Assembly (NCBI RefSeq): GCF_048544455.1
Contig: NC_133536.1
Coordinates: forward strand, 23,810,152 to 23,874,151
DNA length: 64,000 bases
Direction of reading: 5' to 3'
Source of the DNA: Silene latifolia
Lineage: Eukaryota; Streptophyta; Magnoliopsida; Caryophyllales; Caryophyllaceae
Positions 47,725 through 57,420 of the stretch are shown here, piece after piece. A program made the position numbers and the translations under genes. The stretch's first letter is position 1. Each line of letters starts with the position of its first letter. Below the pieces are notes generated by a model. It made no database searches and was not told where the DNA came from. It saw only the letters and a list, made by a program, of their open reading frames with translations.

Positions 47725-48057
47725 GTTCGGGCTTTTATTAAACGCTAGTGTGTTATATGGAGTCCTTAGTGCATACAACTTTGATCGTTGATATTCTTCA
47801 TAACTCTTGCCTATAGCTCAGAGAAATTGATTTCCAAACTAAAGATCGTGTAAAATCCGTGAATTTGAAAATAAAAATAAAAATTCACCGCTTTATGGAT
47901 TCATTGTTACAAGTTTATTCGGTCTAAAAGCCTTCTAGTGGCTATAACTTCCAACTACTAGTTTAGAAAGCTGTGATTTTGTTTTTGAAACCGAAAATCT
48001 CGTTAATATGATCAATTCGGAATTTTTTTCCCGTTTTTTAAACTCGTAGCCAAGAGT
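47725..48057. other. Downstream flank of P450 gene 1
   Basis: AT-rich, no coding frame or repeat with clear ends recognised. Confidence 0.4.
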
Positions 48058-50410
48058 CACTACAAGAATTCAGGACACGACGACTAATTTCGGTGGCCAA
48101 ATTGAAACTGATCTGGTCGTTTTTTATTTTAGAAACGGACGATCGATTTTAGTCGCCAAAATTGGTGACCACTGAATAGTCGCCAAACTGACCAATGGGC
48201 GACTGGAGAGGATCGAGTGTGCGTGGTCACCAAATTGGCGATTGAAATCGATGTCCAAGAGATAATTTCAGTCACCAATTTGGGGACCATGCTCCTTTTG
48301 AGTCGCCAATTTGGCGAATGATAATCAGTCGCCAATTCCCTTTCAGTCGTCATTTTGACTGGGGGAGGCAGTACCATGCTAGGTTGAATGGGTGCTCTGT
48401 TTTGGCGGCTGAAGGTGGTCGCCAAAAATACATGTTGGTCGCAAAAAGTGGTGCTATTTTGGCTGAAACAACTGGTTAAATATAAGCCAGATGACAATCA
48501 AACTGGCATAAAGCCTTACAAAACAACACCAACCCCAACACCATCAACAACAACATCGACAACACCAACATCTCATTATATAAAAGGAGAATAAATCCGA
48601 GTTACAATACTAGTTAAGTTCACCAAGTTTTGTATAACAAATCTAATCCAAGTTTGATTGACCAAGTTCAACAAACCTAAGTATTGAAGAGTTAAGAACG
48701 ATAAACACCTAAGAGGGGGAGGGGGTGAATTAGGTGTACCTTTTAAAAATTTTATTCTTAACTTGGTTAATTGATTAACTTAAGTAAGGAATATCGAAGT
48801 ACAAAACTTGAGAGACTTAATTGAATGTAAGTTCACAAGAAGGTACAACAGTTCTATGTCACAGTATAGGTGACTGTAACACAGAACTTGATGAGGTACA
48901 TGCGAGAAATAGCAAAGTGGAAGAACGTAAAAGTAAATGAACAAACAAACGACATTTTAAAAATTGGTTCAGCCTCTACTCCGAGGCCTACGTCCAACCG
49001 TTATTTTAAAAATGAACAATTGAAGACTTTAAAAATCTGAAAAACGTTTTGCAAACACTTGAAGAACAAAGCTTTAAATGCACAAATGATTTGCAATGTC
49101 TTACAATAAATGCTTTGAAAGTCTTGAGAAATAAATGAGACTAAGACACTCTATTTATAGTGGATTTAGTCTTAGGTAAGTACAACTTAGGAAAATTAAA
49201 TCCAATATAAAAATAGTAGCCTTGAGTGATGGTAGGTGTTAGACTATAGGCTTGGGGCTTAAGAAATCAGAAAACTTAAGCTACTACACTCAACATGTGA
49301 GCTTTTACCAAAATGGCAAAAAACTTTTCTTACTTTAGAAGTTTGACAAGTCTTCCTTACCATTTTAGTAAAAGGTGTTTGCACAAATCTAGAGGCTTAG
49401 TCAAGTGGATTTGTGACTCCAAAATTTCAGATTGTTTTCAAGCTTTTGAAAATTCAAATGTTTAAGGTTTGAAATTTGCAAAGTTTTAACACTTAAAACA
49501 TTTTGTCGAAAGACCCCCTCCATACGGTAGTACTAGAAGCCACAGTACAACGTACTGTTGCATGGTTTTGCCATAACTTGACTTAAATGAGAATGTTACA
49601 CTTACTCTTACATTTTTCGACTAAGGCTTAGAAAATATCATTGTCTTGACTTTCTTGATTATCTTGATCATCTTGAATCATTGTTGAAAATCCATTTGAT
49701 TGCTTCAATCACTAATCATTCAACTAAGAGCAAACAATCAAATAACAAAGGGGATTTAGCATCATCAACTTAATGTGTTCTAACAAGTATCAATAACACG
49801 GAAAGCTCGCGCCAGCTCCACTACCACCTCCACGCCAAAGGGATCTCTTGGGTCAGGGTGAGGGGGACGAAACCCGGGGTTGCAAGAGGAGAAATAAGCT
49901 TGCCATCATGTTGAATTTTTCCTTCATTTGCCATATTTCTTCATCCCTTGCAGCATTTGCTTTCCTTTCTTCATCAAGTTGCTCTTAAAGTTGACTTAAT
50001 TACGATCCTCAACATATTGATAATAGGTTTTCTCAGGTTACGAGTCATCATCGGGGAGAGTCAGGCGAGTTTTGGTTGGCCATATTTTCGGGTTCTGTGC
50101 AGTAGGGTTTCATCAAATTGGGGTCGTGTTTCTCGGGCCTCTTCTTCTCTGTATTTGATTTATTCTCCTAATATCTTTTACATTATGCTCATTGCAATGA
50201 AAACCAGTTGCTTGCTTTTGGACAATGAGAGAATATGCAATCATTACCGTTTTGCTAATGGATTGCTAGTTGCGACCAATTTAAGCGACCAGCTAAAATT
50301 AACTACTAAGTCTCTATTTCAACTAATGAAAGTTAGTCGCTAGTTAGTGCTAAATCCGATTATATTACGGAGCAAGTTTTGATTATTTGCTCGAATTTGT
50401 TGGTCGCTAG
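48058..50410 (+). mobile_element. CACTA-like element with subterminal TCGCCAA repeats, right end not found
   Basis: The left end CACTACAAGAATTCAGGACA resembles CACTA inverted repeats. It is followed by an array of tcgccaaa/ttggcgac motifs to about 48,430, and related gcgaccaattt and tagtcgctag motifs return at 50,270-50,410. The expected closing TTTCTTGTAGTG was not seen before 50,450. An LTR-like segment sits in the middle. Small reading frames near 48,129-48,497 come from the repeats. Confidence 0.5.
48726..49799 (+). repeat. Probable LTR with upstream polypurine tract
   Basis: Immediately after aagagggggaggggg (48711-48725) the sequence begins TGAATTAGGTGTACC and ends near aagtatcaataaca. 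A purine run touching a TG start fits a 3' LTR. The partner LTR is not recognised nearby, so this could be the remnant of an element inside the CACTA-like unit. Confidence 0.4.
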
Positions 50411-50454
50411 AACCCCCATTTTTGTTGTTGATTTCGAGTATATGAGTAGAAAAG

Positions 50455-50870
50455 GTAATTGGTCGTGCCGTGCCGGCTCAGGTCCCGACTCGTCGTGCCT
50501 AGCCGCAGTTTTGGTCCGGCCCAGGCACAGTCAATTGTGCTTTCGGGCCATGCCGTGCCGGCCCGCTTTTCCCACCCCCCACCGTGCCCGCCGTTGATCC
50601 AGTCAAATTCGAGCCGCGTCGTGCCGGCCTGTAGTGCTTCGGGAATTTTTAATTGTTTTTTAATTATTTACCTCTAAAAAATCGTCGTTCCTGGTCTATC
50701 GTGCCTCGTGCCATGCCGTGTCTAAGCACGACATTATTCCCTCTCGTGCGTCATGTCCCGCCCCTTAACACGCTGTGCCGGACCCAGGTCAGCCCGCACC
50801 GTTCCTCGAATTCGTGCTGTGATCGGGCTGCCTGCCATGCTTTGGCCCGAAATGCCAACTCTAATATGAG
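50455..50870. repeat. GC-rich dispersed repeat (gtgccggcccg type)
   Basis: Dense gtgccg/ggcccg motifs end in ggcccgaaatgccaactcta, the reverse of a TAGAGTTGGCATTTCGGGCC end known from GC-rich plant MITEs. It is related to 31,480-31,600 and 44,206-44,490. The three frames open here are by-products of the repeat. Confidence 0.55.
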
Positions 50871-52664
50871 TAATAAATTAACCCATGAGGAGGAAGTCCA
50901 AAGGCTGGTCCAAAGGCTAAGCTAACAGCTATAAGACGTACTATACGTCAATACGCGTAGTATGATTAATTGACAAAAGGAGTACGTGTGCTCAAATTAC
51001 AAAACTATGAGCCACAAAAATAGACTATATATTATATAGATTAAAGTCAAATCTTAAAGAATATCGAGAATAATAATACATTGTACTAAAATTGGAGATG
51101 AAGAATGTCTAGCTAAATTAAGAAAATTATTAGTTGTGCAGATGATGCACATTTATTAACAAAATGCACAAATTTGCATACGGGTGACTAAAAAATGAAG
51201 AACTAAATGCATAATATTCAACTTTCAACGCTTAATGTAGTTGTGTTAATTAAAGCAAGAGCGATCCAATTCCATAGAAAAGACCAGTAAATTCCAAAGT
51301 AAGCCGGATATAACCATACGTAGAGGAGATCAGTACTTAGAGAGACGATGTATGCACTACGCAAATATGACTTGACTATTGATCGATCCCATTCAGTCGT
51401 ACTCTCTTAAAACGGATATATACATCTTATAATCAAAATAAGTTAAATAACACTTAGTAATAGGAATAAGTATAATAGTTGGGTCTCAACCATCACCTTA
51501 AGATTTTGGTTGAGATGGTTCATCTATCATGGTATCAGAGCCAGTCACGGGTTCGAATCCTGACAAACTCAAAACTTCTCAAAAACTCTCGAGCTGAAAT
51601 TCCAGCATTTGAGTGAGGGAGCGTATATGATTTTATTTTTGAAAAAGTATTGAATATTAAATTTAAATAAGTGAAAATAAACTTACGTTAATTATAACTC
51701 ATTCTCATTTCCAAAACCAAAAACCAACTTATAATCAATCTATTTCGACATCTCATTACTAGTCTAATTCAACTTATTCCCGCACCAAATTCAACCATAT
51801 AACAATTCTCGTCATTTACCTTAAATTCAACTTGATTCCGTTTGGAGGTGTGTCCAAATATCATGGACACGGCTCAAAATACCATGGACGCGTGCCCAAA
51901 TAAAAGATGAAAGTCGTTAGTCACGGCTTTACAAGTGTCCAACACGTTTTGACGTGTATCCGACAAGTATCGTATCCGACAGAGGTATCCGATACGAAAA
52001 CGCCGATTAAGAGGATCTCCGTGCTACCTAGTCTATCACCTAGTTGGATTGAGACAAGCTTTTTACTCATCCTTTACATTCTGCTTTGGTTATAACAATT
52101 TTATTTAACCTTTTCTAAAACGAATATATTCGTTTGAATAAAAAATTTGTAATTCCCATTTTGGTAGAGAATTTTTTTTCAAGCCAAATTTTAAACAAGT
52201 ACCCAACTATGACAACCTTTAGGCAAGCAATAACTACTATAGTTGAGTATAGCTATATATAAATATAATCACAGTTGCCAAACTTTTGTCTAGTAATTAA
52301 GAGATAAATGAAGTAATACGATAGTCATTGTTTCTCTTATACTCGTAGTTTACGTGTTTTTGGTTGGCAATTTTGGTGTATTTCAATTTTAGTCTGGATT
52401 TGACCAGACAACCACAATCAGGGGCGAACGGCGAACCCAGAAATAAACTTTTGGGGTAGCGAATTTTTTTTGATGTTGTTTTACACTTATGTTAAGGTGT
52501 ATATTTAAAAAAATTGGGGTGACAAAAGTCGATAATCTTTATCATTTTTTGGGAATTTGGGGTAGCGAGTGTTACCCTTTGCTACTATGTAGATTCCCCC
52601 CTTGTCCACAATATAGACCTAATTAGTCTGGATTTTGATCTTTCTTTATAACTATTTATTAAGG
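50871..52664. other. Intergenic, one tRNA-like repeat, no gene seen
   Basis: At about 51,490-51,650 the sequence has atggtatcagagccagtcac followed by ggttcgaatcc, a B-box like that of tRNA-derived SINEs, with ttggttgagatggtt upstream as a possible A-box. This looks like a SINE remnant and not a tRNA gene, because no cloverleaf forms. The rest is AT-rich without coding signals. Confidence 0.4.
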
Positions 52665-52808
52665 AAATATCCTAAGTCAACTAATATTATTTAGTCAATT
52701 ATTATGGTTATTAGTCTTTGTATTTAGGTAGTTTGTTACAAGGGATATAATAAGAAGACTAGTAATCATAATAATTGACTAAATAATATTAGTTGACTTA
52801 GGATATTT
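52665..52808. repeat. Perfect-arm foldback MITE
   Basis: Arms of 42 bp (52665-52706 and 52767-52808, starting aaatatcctaagtcaactaa) are exact reverse complements, and pairing continues with a few mismatches towards a short loop. It lies about 640 bases upstream of the TATA box of P450 gene 2. Confidence 0.9.
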
Positions 52809-53449
52809 ACTTAATACTATTTGCAGTCAAAGTTATAAAACTCTTAACTAAAATTATACGGAGTAATATGATACTTTAATTTGTATTATAATATGAAATT
52901 CAAATGCAGAATTATTAAGGCAATACGAGCGAACTAGGTTAAAACTGATTTTATTTCGAGTTTAATCTTTTCTCGAGAAAGCAAATGTTAGTTCGCTTTC
53001 AATACAAATCATTTCAAACTTTTGAGGTTATGATCGAATAACAATGAGGATAGTTCAAATCAATTTTTGGCCAACAAGTTCATTTTGCCAATTCTAATAG
53101 ATAACAGTTGGCCAATTCAAGACACACACTTTGTATCATCTGATAAACCAATATGAATATGAATCCCATAATAATCTCATAATTAAGAGACGAGATGAGT
53201 AACTACGTTCTAAGAAACACGTGCACTTAATTAAACTTTTATCTATATACCAATTTAGATTTGTGATTCATCAAAAAAGTAGGCCTTTATTAACTAAAAT
53301 TAGAATTAGGCTAAAAAATTCGTTGATAAACCAACCTTTAGTATATTCCACGTAATTTTATCAACATTTGCAACGTGTGAACTTCTACTTCAAGGAACGT
53401 ACGTAATTCCTTATACTCCGTATAAGCTAACCAAGTAGACATGCATGCA
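52809..53449. other. Upstream region of P450 gene 2
   Basis: AT-rich; tacggagta and tactccgta motifs occur at about 52,857 and 53,414. Just before the TATA box lies CATGCATGCAT (53441-53450), an RY-type motif (CATGCATG) bound by B3-domain regulators in other plants. Confidence 0.45.
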
Positions 53450-53457
53450 TATAAATA
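53450..53457 (+). promoter_or_regulatory. Probable TATA box of P450 gene 2
   Basis: TATAAATA lies 124 bases before the ATG at 53581 and touches an RY-type CATGCATG. Predicted 5' untranslated length is about 90 bases. Confidence 0.6.
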
Positions 53458-53580
53458 CACATCGTAGATACCTATTTATATACATCAACTACTATCATAT
53501 ACGAGTAATAAATCCTTATCTTTAGTTCATTTCTAGGTTGTTTTTTTGTCATAATTTTGAAAAATTTAAGGATATGCACA

Positions 53581-55724
53581 ATGGATTATACTATACTAAC
53601 CATGCTACTTTCAATTATGGTAATCCATCTCTTAAAAACCTTCTTGCACCATCCTAAACCTAATAAACTTCCTCCGGGTCCAAAACCGATTCCAATTTTT
53701 GGCAATATTTTCGACCTTGGAGAAAAACCTCATCGATCGTTCGCAAACCTATCGAAAATATACGGTCCATTAATGTCATTAAAACTCGGTAGTGTCACAA
53801 CCATAGTCGTATCCTCGTCAGCTGTGGCCGAAGAAATGTTCGTTAAAAACGATCAAGCTCTTTCAAACAGAACGATCCCAAACTCCGTCAGGGCAGGTGA
53901 TCACGACAAACTTTCCATGTCGTGGTTACCCGTGTCACCAAAATGGCGAAAACTAAGAAAAATAGCCGCAGTTCAATTATTCTCGGTCCAACGACTAGAC
54001 GCTACCCAAACCGCTAGGCAAACCAAGGTTGAACAACTCCTTGAGTACGTCCAAGAGTGTTGTGATTTACGTGTACCGGTCGATATTGGTAGGGCGACAT
54101 TTACGACAACACTTAGCTTATTATCAAACACTTTTTTCTCTAAGGAATTGGCTCATTATAAATGTAGTAAGTCCCAAGAGTTTAAGAAGCTTATGTGGGC
54201 AATTATGGAAGAAATTGGGAGGCCTAATTATGTGGATTATTTCCCCATGCTTGGATTCTTGGATCCGTTTAGCATACGACGTCGTTTGGCTAATTACTTT
54301 GATAAATTAATCACGGTATTTCAGGAAATTATTGGGGAGCGATTATTGTTGAAGAAGACAGGTAGCAGGGATACTCCAAATGATGTGCTAAGTACACTAC
54401 TTAGTCTCTATGAGCTAGATGAGCTCAGTATGGATGAGATTAACCATCTACTCGTGGTAAGTTCCTTTTTTACGCAAGTTAACCTAGATACTTCTTGTCC
54501 GTTGTTTACTTTTGGTTAAAATACCCTTAGAAAAATAAAAGAGGTAAACAAGTAACTAAACATACTCGTATGTAGTGAATATCTAAATTGCACAATTTAG
54601 TAGTAAAATAACACATTTCCCCCAGGTGACTTAAAATCATGACTCCGTCACTGATATTTATTCATGACGCAACTTACGTACATGTGAGCCCATAACCTAT
54701 CCAGCTTGGTTGCATGGACATGCATGGTTGTGTCGTGTGTGAACTGCTTACAATATTTAATTTGTAGAACTCTTATTCTAACATTAGTTTGGCGGCTTAC
54801 GGTTTAGGTACGCATTTCACATACTGCCAAAATATTTCTTTCCTTCAATTGTCACGGTTCTAAAGGAGGATATTAATATTTCTTTCGGCTTTTTACTTTT
54901 GGACAATTTTAATCATTAACTAGTCTTCCTTAAAACGGCGGTATCCGTGTTAATATTAAAACAGATCATATAACATCTCATATGAGTATATAGAATCATT
55001 GGCATTGTTTTATACTTTAATAATTCTATAATTTTCCAAGATGTACTCTTTAGTTGTACAATAAGGATTACTTATTTATTTGGTTAATTGAATTGAAGTT
55101 GAACTATGACAGGATATCTTCAACGCCGGAACGGACACAATTGCAAGTACACTAGAATGGTCAATGGCAGAGTTAATGAAAACCCCTGAAATAATGACCA
55201 AAGCTCAATTCGAAATTGAACAAACCTTTGGTAAAAACCGCCCTGTAATTCAAGAATCCGACATCTCAAACCTACCCTATTTACAAGCTATAATCAAAGA
55301 AACATTACGACTACATCCTCCAACCGTATTCTTATTACCTAGGAAAGCCGAGGAAGATGTTGAATTATACGGCTACATTGTGCCTAAAAATGCACAAGTC
55401 CTAGTGAACTTATGGGCCATTTCGCGAGATGAAAAAGTATGGGTGAACCCGGAGGTGTTTCACCCTGAAAGGTTTCTAGGATCCGACATTGATGTAAAAG
55501 GTCGTAATTTTGAGCTATTGCCATTTGGTGCCGGTAGGAGGATATGTCCGGGAATGACATTGGCTTATCGAATGTTATGCTTAATGTTGGCTAATCTTGT
55601 GAATTCGTTTGATTGGAAGCTTGAAGACGGGGTTAGTCGAAGCGATTTGGACATGAATGAGAAATTTGGGATTACTTTGCAAAAGGTCATTCCCCTCAAA
55701 CTCATTCCGGTTGCTAAGAAGTAA
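53581..55724 (+). CDS. Cytochrome P450, CYP76AD-like, gene 2 (two exons)
   Basis: Exons 53581-54456 and 55113-55724 join in phase 0 (GTG|gtaag, acag|GAT) at the same residue as gene 1, giving 495 residues. Features: membrane anchor in the first 25 residues, PPGPKP 31-36, KETLR 354-358, PERF 410-413, heme loop [10 protein letters not shown] 430-439 with Cys437. The I-helix reads NAGTDTIAS where gene 1 has DAGTDTTAS; the oxygen-binding AGTDT core is kept. The [18 protein letters not shown] and [17 protein letters not shown] stretches again place it in CYP76AD or a close relative. It lies 6.1 kb after gene 1 in the same direction, so the pair is a tandem duplicate that has since diverged. Its intron (656 bp) lacks the insertions of gene 1. 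Confidence 0.88.
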
Positions 55725-55863
55725 TGGTTCTTACTTCTTAGTTTACATGATGGTGTACCGAAGATGTCTTAGTCTAGTAGTTAAGAAGGAGGTATTGTCC
55801 GATGTTTGCCTTAGTTAGTACTTATAAAAGTGATTTTGCTTTTCTAAATAAGCTTTTTAGTTT

Positions 55864-55869
55864 AATAAA
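55864..55869 (+). terminator. Possible polyadenylation signal of P450 gene 2
   Basis: AATAAA 140 bases after the stop codon in T-rich sequence. A candidate only. Confidence 0.3.
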
Positions 55870-56649
55870 TAGATTTTAGGAAAAAAATTAATAGCTTTTG
55901 ACCAAAGTTGTTTAGAAAAATGTTTGTACATAGCTTTGTTTGGCCTAATAAATTTAAACAAGTGTATTTTATTTTATTAATTGAATATAATTTTTTAACT
56001 TATATATCAAACAATAATCATACCACTAATAAATTCTGCTAAGCAAATTTCATTTTATAATTTACTCCGTATTTAGCATCAAATTTTACATTACATTGCA
56101 ATTTTTAAATTCATTAATTTAAATGATCGATAATAACTAAGAAAATACAAGTTGTTTTATGCACCTGTCTGATAACAACATATTGAAGCATAGACATTTA
56201 TTACGGACACGTTATATGATAGGACGATTCCATAAAAGCGTTGATATAAAAGTCGACGAGTAGTCGAGTACCCAATTTCAATTATGTATGGGCCATCATG
56301 TCACTAGTTTTTCTTTTAAGGAAATCTGTACGTATATTCATTAGATACTCCTACAGTCGTCCTCCTAGTGGAATACCAAATAAACCAGAATTCAACCTCC
56401 AGTAAATCTCCAAGAGACGGTCTTTCACTACAACTGATGAGAGATAACCAATAAACAAGCTAAAAATTAATTAAATAAAAAAGATAAATAAAAATTAAAT
56501 AAAAATAATAATAACTATCTATTATGAAAGAGACCTCTTACTAATATTAATGAGAGTTAGTCTTTATTAAGAATTTGGCTAGATCAGGAAAACCGTTGTT
56601 ATATAAACAAGGTTTCGTTAAGTTAATTAATCATAATCACATCCAATAT
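55870..56649. other. Intergenic between P450 gene 2 and the phosphatase gene
   Basis: AT-rich. From about 56,400 to 56,550 the stretches aagagacggtctttcac and gaaagagacctcttac face each other and may mark a small MITE. No additional gene was seen. Confidence 0.35.
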
Positions 56650-57420
56650 ATGATCCATAAGATGACTAAGATAACATATGATCCTGAGTCCGAAGTTTCA
56701 AATATGTCTTGCGATCGCGACGCAAACTTGAGAAGCTTGATTGCTCGAAAGAAGCTTAATCTAGTCCTAGACTTGGATAACACGCTAATCCATGCGATTA
56801 AAACAAAAGACATCACCCCCAGCGATCAACAATGCCTCAAACATTTGCGTTGTCGAAATTGGTTCAAGGAAGGAAAATTGTTCAAACTTGATGATTATTT
56901 GGTTAAACCGAGACCTAATGTTTACACCTTCTTGAAAGAAGCGAGCGCTTTATTTGACTTATCAGTCTTTACGTTGCAAACGAAAGACTATGCAAATAAA
57001 GCGGTCGAGATACTTGATCCAAAGGGGTTGTATATATCACCCTTAAACGTGTTTTCCAGGGAGGATTGTAAGAAACCTATGATGAAAGATCTCGATGTGG
57101 TGAATCAAGACGAGCGGGTTACTTTGGTGGTGGATGACACGAAGTGGGTTTGGGCTGCTGATAATCAGAAGAATGTGATCGGATTAAACCCGTATTTGTT
57201 CTTTGAGGTGGGTAATAAACAATGGAATATGAAACACGCAGGGTTGCAATTGAGAGGAGATGAAAGCGAGAAATATGGTGAACTTGCAAGAGTTTTAAGG
57301 GAATTGAAGAAGATTCATATTGCTTTCTTTGATACGGAAGCGAATCAAGTTGATTACGAGAATCGCGATGTTAGGGACGTAGTTGAAGATGTAAGGAAGA
57401 ACTTTAGGTTATTGAAGTAA
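56650..57420 (+). CDS. FCP1-like CTD phosphatase domain protein (CPL4-like), intronless and short
   Basis: The first ATG of the open frame gives 256 residues; ATG 56662 is an alternative. The frame is also open 75 bases upstream without an ATG. It shows the FCP1/NIF phosphatase fold of the HAD family: LVLDLDNTLIHA with catalytic DLDNT at 41-45, the KPRPNVYTFL block at 86-95, and the late acidic motif LVVDDTKWVW near 159-168. Such enzymes remove phosphate from serines of the RNA polymerase II C-terminal repeat in the nucleus. Plant CPL3/CPL4 proteins carry a C-terminal BRCT domain, which is missing here; the protein ends about 50 residues after the HAD motifs. No intron and a short product suggest a retrocopy or a truncated paralogue. 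The catalytic residues are intact. Confidence 0.8.
   Translation: MIHKMTKITYDPESEVSNMSCDRDANLRSLIARKKLNLVLDLDNTLIHAIKTKDITPSDQQCLKHLRCRNWFKEGKLFKLDDYLVKPRPNVYTFLKEASALFDLSVFTLQTKDYANKAVEILDPKGLYISPLNVFSREDCKKPMMKDLDVVNQDERVTLVVDDTKWVWAADNQKNVIGLNPYLFFEVGNKQWNMKHAGLQLRGDESEKYGELARVLRELKKIHIAFFDTEANQVDYENRDVRDVVEDVRKNFRLLK

Noticed and set aside
48129-48594. Frames on both strands rich in Trp and Arg
   Set aside because: They arise from the tcgccaa subterminal repeat array of the CACTA-like unit.
50379-50925. Three overlapping plus-strand frames
   Set aside because: GC-rich dispersed repeat; composition and overlap are typical of repeat artefacts.
51534-51570. tRNA-Met-like sequence tggtatcagagcc with a B-box
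   Set aside because: No acceptor stem or anticodon arm can be drawn; it is better explained as a SINE or primer-binding-site remnant than as a tRNA gene.
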